A stretch of 42,642 bases of DNA from a bacterium (GTDB lineage: Bacteria; UBP6; UBA1177), in assembly GCA_017963125.1 (NCBI GenBank), contig JAGCUA010000003.1, forward strand, positions 1 to 42,642, read 5' to 3'. Each line of letters opens with the position of its first letter. Position 1 is the first letter of the stretch. Made by a program: the position numbers and the translations under genes. Under the pieces are notes generated by a model. It was not told the origin of the DNA and did not search any database. It worked only from the letters and a program-made list of their open reading frames with translations. This document shows, piece by piece, positions 1-8,563 of this stretch.

Positions 1-119
1 ATTGCATCAAAGATTTTTCTCCTCTTGAAGAATTGAAGGAACGCGGAACTTATGTCGGCGGAATGAATGAACAGCTGGAAAGCTGCGAGGATACAACAAC
101 TTTAGGAGATGGAGAGTAA
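1..119 (+). CDS. 3' end of an unidentified protein (partial)
   Basis: An open frame with its first full codon at base 3 runs to a TAA at 117-119, giving about 38 C-terminal residues that include two cysteines. The upstream part lies outside the window. The stop is one base before the ATG at 121 of the secreted protease gene, and its last codons carry the GGAG that serves that gene, so the two are probably co-transcribed. The composition (Glu, Gly, Thr, Cys) would suit an exported protein, but I recognise no family. Confidence 0.6.
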   Translation, partial: CIKDFSPLEELKERGTYVGGMNEQLESCEDTTTLGDGE

Positions 120-120
120 A

Positions 121-3100
121 ATGAAAAGAAGTTTTATTTTGATTGGGATGATGATGGTCTTTTTGAGCTTGTTTGGGGAGGGTGTTTCGAAAGGAGCAAA
201 AGCATGCTCGGTTTATGAAGAAACAATGGGGCAAAATTTTGACAATTCAGATGCTCATATTCACTTTATTCCTGATTGGTTTGAACATCTTGAATTTGCT
301 GACAATAACAGTGAATCTGGTTATAGTAAAGAATTCCTTCAAGAACATGGCGGCAGAGCAGGAAAAATTGTTATCAAAAGCCAGGAAGGCGATTGTTTTG
401 ATGATGAAGACGAAGAGTATAATGACGACGATGATTATGAGGAAGAAGATATTGATATCGATTGTTATTCTGTCAGCTGTAGCGGAACACTGATAGGAAA
501 CAACTATTTTATAACAGCAGGACATTGTGCCAGAACAGAACTGATGGGACAAAAATTCAAAAATGTAGGAGTGTTATTCAGTTATCAGAAAGCAGATTTT
601 GAAAACAATGATGACGATGACAGTGAATATCCAAGAGTTTCTTTAACAGGATATCTGAATAATGATGACGATTATGTATTATATGAAGATTCTGAATCAG
701 AATATTCAAACTTTAAAAAACATCCGGCATATTTTCCAATAATTAAAGATGATTGTAATAATGACAGGTCAGTTGAAAACGGTTGGGGGGATATCTGTTG
801 GATCAAAGATGGAAATAAAGAACATCGTGTAGCAGCAACAACAATGTGGTTAGAAGACGGGTCTTTTCCGTTTTTCAGAAGATTAGGAAAAATTGATTAT
901 GCCATATACAAATTGGGTACAAACAATGATGGTTCTCTCCCAGAAGATATTAAAGATTTATGGCCTTGGGAATCTGAAAACAACCAGCTTTTCCGAAATA
1001 CACTCGCACCGAATCTGGTAATGCCTTGGCAACTGCCGGACAACACAAACGGTGCCAGAGGCTGGACAAGGGTAAACACCGCCGTTTTGCAAACAGGTTC
1101 CACACTAAATGTTATTGGATCTCCAGGAGTTGCAAAAATCACTGATGAAATCAAAGGATTAAAAGTTGTGAATGCCGGCAGTGTTAAGGATGGCAAAGGA
1201 CGTGGATATGATATTGAGAGCAACAAAGAAGATGTTTTGATATTTCAAGGGGCAGATATACAAGTAGGACATTCTGGAAGTTCAGTTATCGATAGTTCGG
1301 GCAGACTTGCAGGTGTTGCAGCATGGATTAACTGTGCCAAAGGATGGGAATGGATTTATGATGAACGATATAATCAACCAGCCGAAAACTATGCGACTCC
1401 GATGTGGAAAATATGCAGGGCTTCGCAAATAGTAAAAGATGCCGCAAGAGATATAGACTGCAACGGACAAATTGACTGGTGGGATGATATGGAAAAGCTG
1501 AGAAGTTTCAGCGGACTCATTAAAATTAGCGACATTTGGTTTGGTGATTTGGATTTTTCTTCATCTGTTAATGTTAAAAACTACCGATACGACCCAACTC
1601 AACAAAAAGTCATTACGGAGACAAATGAACTTCCGGCATATACTTATCAGGTTATTTTGCCGGATAACGGCGATTTGTTTTATGTCGCAAAACAGAACGG
1701 TATTTTTTATCTCTTCCAAAACGGAACGGCTCTTGGGGCGATCTCTAATTATCCTAACTTGTTCGGAAGCAGTGCACTTGTCAAAAGCGGCGATATCTAC
1801 CTTGCCGGAGGCGATATTTCAGGTGTCAGCGATCAAGGTCTTATCGATAATGATGATACTCAGTATGTAACAAAAATCTCATCCGACGGGCAGAACGGCT
1901 ATAATTTTTCAATAGTTACGGCGTTTCCGACAAATTTGGAAGACATCAGGATTTTTGCTCTCGGGAACGATATTTATGTCAGCGGAAATACATCTACGAA
2001 TTTCGCCGTTTATAAACTTGTTGCTGACAATCAGAGCGGATACGGCTATTCACTTTCAGTCATAAATTCCTCTCAGCCGGTCAGAAAAGACTATAATCTG
2101 ACAGCATCTGACGGTAAAATCATCGTTTCAGGCGGTGCAACTGATTACATCCGCAACGTTCTGAATATTGAAGAGGGCAATCCGTATCCTGAAGGTTTTG
2201 CCGTTTACAACAACATCATAATGCTCGAACCGGCTGTCTCAAACAACTGGGTCACAGTCGCAGAGAACATAAACGACAAACTCATAATGATGAGCGTAAC
2301 CGCGATAGAAAACGGTGAGCTTGTAATCATAAATCCGTTCATCACAGTCGGGAATTCCATGCAGAAAATCGTTATGGATTTGTCGGAAATCCCGATAAAC
2401 GGAGAGAATTTACGAGTTGACTTTGAATTTGATCCCGTTGTTTACTGCCTCAATGAATCTGAAAACACCCTTTCCGGCGGTCTTACAATCAGCGGCGAAT
2501 GCGTTCCCTTCACTCATCCGAGGTACAGCTCTTTCTCAGCAGGAGCAACCGTTTACAGTCTGGATGGAAAAGGCGAAAGGCTTTATGTCGGAACAAACAA
2601 TGCTATAAAAATTTACGACATTTCCGATCCGATCTCTCCTGTTCTGGTTTCATCTTTCTCGACAAGCAGCAGAGTCAACGACCTTGAAGTTTACGGAGAT
2701 TCTCTTTTTGCAGCGACAAACGGCGGACTCTACAAACTCGATGCAAGTGATCCCGATGAACTTACGCAAATCCTCTTTATTTCGACTGTCCTCAACTATC
2801 AGTACAAAGTAGAAGTGGACAGCGGCAAACTTTATGTCGGAGAAGACAACGGAATAAAAGTCAGAGACCTTGATACTATGAGCGTTCTTACCTCGGTAAA
2901 CAATGGCTCCGTGCTTGATTTTGCGATAGAAAACGGAGAAATAGGGCTTTACAAAGATGCTTTGTTCTCTCCGGTAGAGATCCGTGATGCAGAAACTCTG
3001 ACTTTGAAAGCGAACGAGTTCTTTGGATGTTTCGAGATAGAAGTCGGGAGTTCTGACGGCAGATTTTATCTTTCCTGCGACGACGAAACATACCGGTTTG

Positions 3101-3435
3101 AAGACGATGGTGACGGAGGTATTTCTTTCACCGAGCTTTCGGGCGATATCAGAGAACTTCAGGATGTCTACACTTTCGACGGATATACATACTTTTACGA
3201 TGAAAACACTATCTGGATTTCAACCAGCAACGATGTTCCTGCCATCTGCGGAAACGGCATAGTCGAAGGCGATGAAGTCTGCGACGGAGGACAGATTGAC
3301 TGTACGGAATTAGACGTTTCAGGAAACGTCTCTACAAATTCAGGGTTCGTCAGCGGAATCGCTGCTTGCAATTCTACATGCAACGGATATATTCTTGACA
3401 ACTGCTCCTCTGGAAACGGCGGCGACGGGTGGTAA
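121..3435 (+). CDS. Secreted trypsin-like serine protease with LVIVD/propeller-like region and Cys-rich C-terminus
   Basis: The product is 1104 aa and begins with a signal peptide (MKRSFILIG then a hydrophobic stretch). An in-frame ATG at 109 exists, but GGAG at 111-114 sits 6 nt before the ATG at 121, so 121 is preferred. The chymotrypsin-fold triad is complete: His135 in TAGHC, Asp259 in the IDYAIYKL segment, and Ser385 in GHSGSS, where Asp-Ser-Gly-Gly is more usual. A very acidic stretch (Asp/Glu run, residues ~95-115) lies just before the His-bearing strand. The middle and C-terminal parts (about 500-1035) are beta-rich; residues ~800-900 carry LVIVD-like repeats (YVGTNNAIKIYDISDP). The end (from ~1041) has CGNG...EGDEVCDGG, a DUF4215/Myxococcus Cys-rich type module. 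Likely secreted or surface-exposed. The protease assignment is strong; the substrate is unknown. Confidence 0.85.
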   Translation: MKRSFILIGMMMVFLSLFGEGVSKGAKACSVYEETMGQNFDNSDAHIHFIPDWFEHLEFADNNSESGYSKEFLQEHGGRAGKIVIKSQEGDCFDDEDEEYNDDDDYEEEDIDIDCYSVSCSGTLIGNNYFITAGHCARTELMGQKFKNVGVLFSYQKADFENNDDDDSEYPRVSLTGYLNNDDDYVLYEDSESEYSNFKKHPAYFPIIKDDCNNDRSVENGWGDICWIKDGNKEHRVAATTMWLEDGSFPFFRRLGKIDYAIYKLGTNNDGSLPEDIKDLWPWESENNQLFRNTLAPNLVMPWQLPDNTNGARGWTRVNTAVLQTGSTLNVIGSPGVAKITDEIKGLKVVNAGSVKDGKGRGYDIESNKEDVLIFQGADIQVGHSGSSVIDSSGRLAGVAAWINCAKGWEWIYDERYNQPAENYATPMWKICRASQIVKDAARDIDCNGQIDWWDDMEKLRSFSGLIKISDIWFGDLDFSSSVNVKNYRYDPTQQKVITETNELPAYTYQVILPDNGDLFYVAKQNGIFYLFQNGTALGAISNYPNLFGSSALVKSGDIYLAGGDISGVSDQGLIDNDDTQYVTKISSDGQNGYNFSIVTAFPTNLEDIRIFALGNDIYVSGNTSTNFAVYKLVADNQSGYGYSLSVINSSQPVRKDYNLTASDGKIIVSGGATDYIRNVLNIEEGNPYPEGFAVYNNIIMLEPAVSNNWVTVAENINDKLIMMSVTAIENGELVIINPFITVGNSMQKIVMDLSEIPINGENLRVDFEFDPVVYCLNESENTLSGGLTISGECVPFTHPRYSSFSAGATVYSLDGKGERLYVGTNNAIKIYDISDPISPVLVSSFSTSSRVNDLEVYGDSLFAATNGGLYKLDASDPDELTQILFISTVLNYQYKVEVDSGKLYVGEDNGIKVRDLDTMSVLTSVNNGSVLDFAIENGEIGLYKDALFSPVEIRDAETLTLKANEFFGCFEIEVGSSDGRFYLSCDDETYRFEDDGDGGISFTELSGDIRELQDVYTFDGYTYFYDENTIWISTSNDVPAICGNGIVEGDEVCDGGQIDCTELDVSGNVSTNSGFVSGIAACNSTCNGYILDNCSSGNGGDGW

Positions 3436-3521
3436 TTAAATAAAACTCCTATATTATTACTTGCAAAAAGATTTTTTTATATGTAGAGTCGCGCGTTTTT
3501 TCTTTTTTTTTGGAGGTTAAC

Positions 3522-4958
3522 GTGTGCGGAATAGCCGGTATTTTCAATGTTTCAGACAGTGAAACCCTTGTTGCGGAACTCCTTTTTTCAATTCAGCACA
3601 GAGGTCAGGAAAGCTGCGGGCTTGCAGCAAGAAACGAGCGCGGAAACATCTTCTGCTACAAAGGAATGGGACTTGTCAAAAACGTTCTCACGGAAGAGAT
3701 TCTCAAGAAATACAGCGGAAACATCGCCATCGGTCACGTCCGCTACCCGACTGCCGGGAAAAGCGACGAAACCAACAGTCAGCCGCATGTGATCGAACTT
3801 CCGGAAGGACCGCATCTCGCGATCTGCAGCAACGGCGACATAATCAACTACTACGAACTCCGCACGTGGCTTGAAAATGACTACGGCTTCACCTTCAAAA
3901 GCGACAACGACGGCGAGCTTATCGGCAGACTTATCGCCTTCTACCTTCTTCACAAGAAACTTTCGATCGAAGATTCGATAATCGAAGCGCAGAAACAGCT
4001 CAAAGGGGCATTCTCGTCGATTTTGATCTACCGCGACAAAATGTTCGGATTCCGCGATCCGCACGGATACAGGCCCTATGTCATCGGAACTCTCGACGAT
4101 GCAGCCGATTTAAACGGCGAGATCCCGTCAGAAGGCATTGTTCTCGCTTCTGAAAGCTGCGCATTCGGCATCGTAGGAGCAAGAATGATCAGAGAAATGC
4201 GCCCCGGAGAAATCATCAGGCTCGAAAAAGGAAAACCGATGGTAACAGTCGCGGTAAACGCCGGAAAAACGCAGCACTGCGTATTCGAACTTATCTATTT
4301 TTCGCGTCCCGATACCAAAGTTTTCGGCGAAAAAGTTTACGATGTCCGCAAAAAAATCGGCGCACAGCTTGCAGATTACGATAAAGACATGGGTTTCGGC
4401 GACGACACGGTTGTTATGGCAGTTCCCGACTCGTCGAACTTCGTCGCTTTGGGCTATGCACAGAGCGCGAAACTCTCTTTCGACATGGGACTTCTGAGAA
4501 ACCACTACGTCGGCAGAACTTTCACGAAACCCGACCAGAAACAGCGCGACGAAGGTGTCCGCCACAAATTCAATCCCCTTCCCGACTTCTTTGAAGGCAA
4601 AAAAGTTGTCCTCGTAGATGATTCGATCGTCCGTGGAACCACTCTCCGCAAAATCACAAGAATGCTCCGCAACGCCGGTGCAAAAGAGATCCACATCAGG
4701 ATCGGTTCTCCGAAAGTCATCGGAAGCTGCTACTACGGCATCGACACTCCGACTAAAAACGAACTTATCGCGGCAGTCAAAAGCCACGACGAAATATGCG
4801 AATATCTTGGCGCAGACTCGCTGAAACACATCGAAATCGCCGATTTCGGCAAAATCCTCCACAAATTCGAAGATTTCTGCTTCGCCTGCTTCAACCTTGA
4901 ATATCAGTACAAACCTGAAGATTACCACCAGAAAGTAAACCGCCCCGACGCAAAGTAG
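3522..4958 (+). CDS. purF: Amidophosphoribosyltransferase (glutamine PRPP amidotransferase)
   Basis: First committed step of purine synthesis: PRPP plus glutamine gives 5-phosphoribosylamine. The frame is open from a TTG at 3510, but GGAGG at 3512-3516 lies 5 nt before a GTG at 3522. That start places Cys directly after Met (MCGIAGIF), as needed for the N-terminal Cys nucleophile of class II glutaminases. The product is 478 aa, normal for the family. The PRPP loop is VVLVDDSIVRGTT. Four cysteines match the Fe-S ligand positions of Bacillus-type PurF: one in QHCVFELIYF, one in IGSCYYGID, and two in CFAC near the C-terminus. This enzyme is therefore probably an oxygen-sensitive [4Fe-4S] form. 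The C-terminus is convergent with the next gene. A weak TTGCAA-N17-TAGAGT (3461-3489) may be its promoter. Confidence 0.96.
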   Translation: MCGIAGIFNVSDSETLVAELLFSIQHRGQESCGLAARNERGNIFCYKGMGLVKNVLTEEILKKYSGNIAIGHVRYPTAGKSDETNSQPHVIELPEGPHLAICSNGDIINYYELRTWLENDYGFTFKSDNDGELIGRLIAFYLLHKKLSIEDSIIEAQKQLKGAFSSILIYRDKMFGFRDPHGYRPYVIGTLDDAADLNGEIPSEGIVLASESCAFGIVGARMIREMRPGEIIRLEKGKPMVTVAVNAGKTQHCVFELIYFSRPDTKVFGEKVYDVRKKIGAQLADYDKDMGFGDDTVVMAVPDSSNFVALGYAQSAKLSFDMGLLRNHYVGRTFTKPDQKQRDEGVRHKFNPLPDFFEGKKVVLVDDSIVRGTTLRKITRMLRNAGAKEIHIRIGSPKVIGSCYYGIDTPTKNELIAAVKSHDEICEYLGADSLKHIEIADFGKILHKFEDFCFACFNLEYQYKPEDYHQKVNRPDAK

Positions 4959-5010
4959 ATTTCACTGCAAAAATCTTAGATATTTTTTGATTCTTAAAAA
5001 ATTCGGGAAA

Positions 5011-5925
5011 TTAGATGAAGAGCATCGAGCAGCCGTCGGATTTGCTTTCTTCTTTTTCAGCGGAAGATTCTGCATCAGTTGCCGGATCATCTGCGCCATC
5101 GGTCGGAGCGTCAGAACCATCGGCATTGTCTGTCGCATCTTCAGCCGGGACTTCAGTGTTGCCTGCGTCAGCGCTGTCGTCCGGAGCGGGAGAAATGACT
5201 TCATCGTCATCTTTCTCTGATTCTTCAAAAACAAAAACATCGCAAGTGTCGCAGCATTCACCGTTTTCACAGCTTTCAGCCGCCTCGACACATTCATAAG
5301 AGGTCTTGAATTCCTCTTTCATTTCATAGCTCTGGCAACAGAAAGCAAGGACTGCAGTCGTGTTGCTGGTTTCTGCCGGAAGATCGAGAGCGGCTTCAAT
5401 TTCTTCATCTGTCATAGGCTCGTAGCATGTGTTCGTAAAACTCTTCGCGTAGGTAAGACATTCATTAAAAATTTCGGAATCTGTGCAGAGAGTTTTTGCT
5501 GTCGCTGGTTCCGTTCCGCAGAGCTCGACAAGTTTGCTGTTGCATGCTTCCTCGCTGGCTTCTATGTTTCCTGAAGTAATTTCCATCAATCCGAAACAGC
5601 GGCAGTCATAGTTTCCGTCCACTTCAACTTCGCATTCGCCGGCATTGTTCTCGCATCTTATTCCTGCGTTTCCACAGAAGTCTTCGATCTCAGCTTTGCA
5701 TTCTTCCTCTGTCGGCAATGTCGATTCGAGAGTCCCTCCCTCAGACGGAAGTTCAGATTCCCCGACTCCGCTACCGTCGCGGCAGGTGCAGTCTTTTGAA
5801 AATGAATCCGCCGAAAGAGTAAAGGTGCATTCACCAAGATCGGATTTACACGAAATACTTTCGTCTTCGGCAAAAAGTGTTGTTGCAACCGTAAGCATTG
5901 CAAGAATAGCAAGTAAATTTTTCAT
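5011..5925 (-). CDS. Secreted acidic cysteine-rich protein of unknown function
   Basis: The product is 304 aa. GGAGG (complement of 5931-5935) is 5 nt before the ATG at 5925, so this start is preferred to the longer frame from 5958. The signal peptide is MKNLLAILAMLTVATTLFA followed by EDESIS. The mature N-terminal two thirds carries many cysteines in short acidic segments (for example CKSDLGECTF, NNAGECEVEVDG), suggesting a disulfide-rich exported protein. The C-terminal ~80 residues are low-complexity Asp/Ala/Glu/Pro/Ser, like the linkers in other exported proteins here, ending in SDGCSMLFI. No catalytic motif is visible and I recognise no named family. It converges on purF with 52 bp between stops and is divergent from fba. 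Confidence 0.8.
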   Translation of the reverse strand: MKNLLAILAMLTVATTLFAEDESISCKSDLGECTFTLSADSFSKDCTCRDGSGVGESELPSEGGTLESTLPTEEECKAEIEDFCGNAGIRCENNAGECEVEVDGNYDCRCFGLMEITSGNIEASEEACNSKLVELCGTEPATAKTLCTDSEIFNECLTYAKSFTNTCYEPMTDEEIEAALDLPAETSNTTAVLAFCCQSYEMKEEFKTSYECVEAAESCENGECCDTCDVFVFEESEKDDDEVISPAPDDSADAGNTEVPAEDATDNADGSDAPTDGADDPATDAESSAEKEESKSDGCSMLFI

Positions 5926-6069
5926 TTTAGCCTCCATTAAAGTAAAAAAACCAAACAAACATATATTTAGTTACATAAAGAGCCAATTTTTCTGACAAAA
6001 ATTTAAAAAAAACGACAAATTCATCGATTTCATTGGCAAATTTTTATATTTTCTCCTGCCATTCAAGCT

Positions 6070-6098
6070 CTTTATTTTTTCTCAATTCCGGCTATAAT
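6070..6098 (+). promoter_or_regulatory. Candidate sigma70-type promoter of fba
   Basis: A perfect -10 hexamer TATAAT is at 6093-6098, 40 nt before the fba ATG. The -35 region about 17 nt upstream (ctttat, 6070-6075) is a poor match to TTGACA. Called mainly on the -10 and its position. Confidence 0.4.
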
Positions 6099-6138
6099 TC
6101 CGCGTTTTAAGTTTTTTCAACATTTTATGGAGTCAAAA

Positions 6139-7140
6139 ATGACAGTAAGTTACAAAGAACTCGGTCTTGTAAACACAAAAGAGCTTTTCGCAAAGGCTGT
6201 TAAAGGCGGTTACGCGATCCCTGCCTACAACTTCAACAACATGGAGCAGCTACAGGCAATCATTATGGCCTGCGTTGAAACAAAATCTCCTGTAATTCTG
6301 CAGGTTTCCAAAGGTGCAAGAGATTATGCGAACGCAACTCTGCTCAGAAACATGGCACGCGGCGCAGTCGAATACGCGAAAGAACTCGGTTATCCGATCC
6401 CCGTCGTTCTTCATCTTGACCACGGCGGCGACTTCGAAATCTGCAAACAGTGCATCGACAACGGCTTCAGTTCGGTAATGATCGACGGATCGCACCTTCC
6501 CTACGAAGAAAACGTCGCACTCACCAGAAAAGTCGTCGAATACGCTCACTCGCAGAAAGATTATGTCACTGTTGAAGGCGAACTCGGCGTTCTCGCAGGC
6601 ATTGAAGACGAAGTTTCGGCAGAGCATTCTTCATACACTCCGCCGGAAGAAGTCATCGATTTCGTTGGCAAAACAGGCGTTGATTCCCTTGCAATATCGA
6701 TCGGAACAAGCCACGGTGCGAACAAGTTCAAACCGGAGCAGTGCACAAGAAACGAAGAAGGCATCCTCCTTCCGCCGCCTCTCAGATTCGACATTCTTGA
6801 AGAAATCGAAAAGAAGCTTCCGGGTTTCCCGATAGTTCTTCACGGTTCTTCTTCAGTTCCGCAGGATTTAGTAAAGATAATCAATACTTATGGTGGGAAA
6901 CTCAAAGACGCGATAGGCATTCCCGAAGAACAGCTCCGCAAAGCTGCCGCAAGTGCGGTCTGCAAAATCAATATCGACAGCGACGGCCGCCTTGCTATGA
7001 CTGCTGCAGTAAGAAAAGTCCTTGCTGAAAAACCGGCGGAATTCGACCCGAGAAAATACTTGGGACCTGCTCGTGAAGCGCTCAAAGAGCTTTACAAACA
7101 CAAAAACATCAACGTTCTGGGAAGTGCCGGAAAGGCATAA
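6139..7140 (+). CDS. fba: Class II fructose-1,6-bisphosphate aldolase
   Basis: Zn-dependent cleavage of fructose-1,6-bisphosphate to dihydroxyacetone phosphate and glyceraldehyde-3-phosphate (glycolysis/gluconeogenesis, cytoplasm). The product is 333 aa. An in-frame ATG lies at 6127, but TGGAG at 6128-6132 is 6 nt before the ATG at 6139. Visible family motifs are HLDHGG (Asp94 catalytic, His95 a zinc ligand), MIDGSHLPYEEN, EGELGVLAG, AISIGTSHGANKF and the phosphate-binding VLHGSSSVP. Length and motifs fit the general bacterial class II group. It is monocistronic in appearance and converges on ftsZ with about 95 bp between stops. Confidence 0.95.
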   Translation: MTVSYKELGLVNTKELFAKAVKGGYAIPAYNFNNMEQLQAIIMACVETKSPVILQVSKGARDYANATLLRNMARGAVEYAKELGYPIPVVLHLDHGGDFEICKQCIDNGFSSVMIDGSHLPYEENVALTRKVVEYAHSQKDYVTVEGELGVLAGIEDEVSAEHSSYTPPEEVIDFVGKTGVDSLAISIGTSHGANKFKPEQCTRNEEGILLPPPLRFDILEEIEKKLPGFPIVLHGSSSVPQDLVKIINTYGGKLKDAIGIPEEQLRKAAASAVCKINIDSDGRLAMTAAVRKVLAEKPAEFDPRKYLGPAREALKELYKHKNINVLGSAGKA

Positions 7141-7235
7141 TCTTTTATCGTGCCGCATTTATAATTCAGGGCAGCGGTTTTTCGAATTATTTTGTTATAG
7201 ATTTCTAAAGATTTCAGGATTTTTTCAGCAGGAAT

Positions 7236-8552
7236 TTATTTGCCGATATATTCTTCGATAGATATCTGGAGCTGTTCCCTTTCTTTTCTGCTTTCCATTT
7301 TTGAGGCTTTGCGCAGAATGGCGGGAATACTTTTGTCGTTCTGGTCGATATCGTTCTCGGGGATGAAGATGGCTTCGTCAACCAAAGGGATCGGTTTCAG
7401 GCCTCTTGATTCATCGCGGTCTCCGGAATCGGATATAGTCTCTTTCTCTTCATCATTGATTTCAGCAGGTTTCTGAACTTCGATAAACGGTTCTTCGGCT
7501 CTCTTTTCACTGATATCGGAATTCTGACCGTACCACTCTCTTGCACCTTCAGTTCTTTCGAATGCTTCCTGATGTACCGAATCACCATCCCGTTCTGCAG
7601 CTTCGGAAATAATAAGCACGGATACATCCGTCTTGTCTTTTTCTATAAAATACCCGAGTTTAAACTTGGAAACCTTGGCGCGCAGACTTTGAAGATAAAT
7701 AGCAGCCTCGCTAAGTTCCCTGAGTTTCGTATTTCCACAGACGTAAGCCAGCATTTTCTTGGTTCCTTTTATAGAGAAATTCTTCAGAAGCGGATTGTTG
7801 AGAGCGTCTCTGACGGCATTGAGCGTAGCATTTTCTCCTGTAGCAGTTCCGGAGCTTATAATAGCCGTTCCCATATCCGTCACGTAATTTCTGACATCGG
7901 AAAAATCGAGATTTATGACACCTGTCTTGATTATAAGTTCAGAGACATTCCTGACTGCATTGATAAGGATCTCATTCGTCTTTTTGAACATATCGACTGC
8001 GTCATCGTCATCTCCGGCCATTTCAATAAGAGTGTCGTTCGGAATAACAAGAAGGGCATCTACATTCTTGCGCAGTTCCTCGATTCCTGCTGCTGCACTT
8101 TCCATTTTATCATCGCCTTCAAAAGAAAAAGGCTTGGTTACAATAGCAACTGTCAGCATACCGCTTTTCTTTGCTACACCGGAAATTACCGGAGCTGCGC
8201 CTGTTCCGGTTCCGCCTCCCATTCCGGCAGTTACGAAAACCATATCATAACCTTCGATCGCGGAAATGATATCTACCTGACTCTCTATCGCGGCATCTTT
8301 TCCGCACTCGGGATTTCCGCCCGCACCCTGCCCTTTAGTCAATTTAGGTCCGAGCTGAATTCTCTCTAACTCATGGATCTGCGCAAGTACCTGCGCATCG
8401 GTATTGGCTGCAATGACCTTGACATTCTGGTCTTTAAACACAGACTGCTCATTTTTCTGCACCTCTTCTTCAATCATCTTCACCGCATTGCAACCGGCTC
8501 CGCCTACACCGACGACGGCAATTTTTACAGGATTTTCTTTCTCGCTAATCAT
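7236..8552 (-). CDS. ftsZ: Cell division GTPase FtsZ
   Basis: Tubulin-like GTPase that forms the Z-ring. The product is 438 aa. The N-terminus has the nucleotide-binding VVGVGGAGCNAV, the tubulin signature is GMGGGTGTGAAP, and the T7-loop region NLDFSDVRNY is present. After about residue 320 there is an acidic linker, then a C-terminal peptide SIPAILRKAS resembling the FtsA/ZipA-binding tail. Unusually, about 21 charged residues follow that peptide. It is the last gene of the dcw cluster, 11 bp after ftsA. GGAG upstream of the ATG supports this start. Confidence 0.97.
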   Translation of the reverse strand: MISEKENPVKIAVVGVGGAGCNAVKMIEEEVQKNEQSVFKDQNVKVIAANTDAQVLAQIHELERIQLGPKLTKGQGAGGNPECGKDAAIESQVDIISAIEGYDMVFVTAGMGGGTGTGAAPVISGVAKKSGMLTVAIVTKPFSFEGDDKMESAAAGIEELRKNVDALLVIPNDTLIEMAGDDDDAVDMFKKTNEILINAVRNVSELIIKTGVINLDFSDVRNYVTDMGTAIISSGTATGENATLNAVRDALNNPLLKNFSIKGTKKMLAYVCGNTKLRELSEAAIYLQSLRAKVSKFKLGYFIEKDKTDVSVLIISEAAERDGDSVHQEAFERTEGAREWYGQNSDISEKRAEEPFIEVQKPAEINDEEKETISDSGDRDESRGLKPIPLVDEAIFIPENDIDQNDKSIPAILRKASKMESRKEREQLQISIEEYIGK

Positions 8553-8563
8553 CTCCGACTCCC

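Noticed and set aside
7..234. 75-aa minus-strand open frame across the start of the protease gene
   Set aside because: Antisense to the partial upstream gene and to the protease signal peptide; no ribosome-binding site and no recognisable features.
4128..4928. 266-aa minus-strand open frame within purF
   Set aside because: Shadow of purF codon bias; composition (Phe/Val/Asp-rich) is typical of antisense reading.
4959..5010. Possible bidirectional terminator between purF and the 5011 gene
   Set aside because: The inverted repeat (aaaaatct/agatattttt) leaves no adequate loop.
7141..7235. Possible terminator between fba and ftsZ (ccgc...gcgg then ttttt)
   Set aside because: Only a 4-bp stem with a 17-nt loop; too weak to report as a feature.
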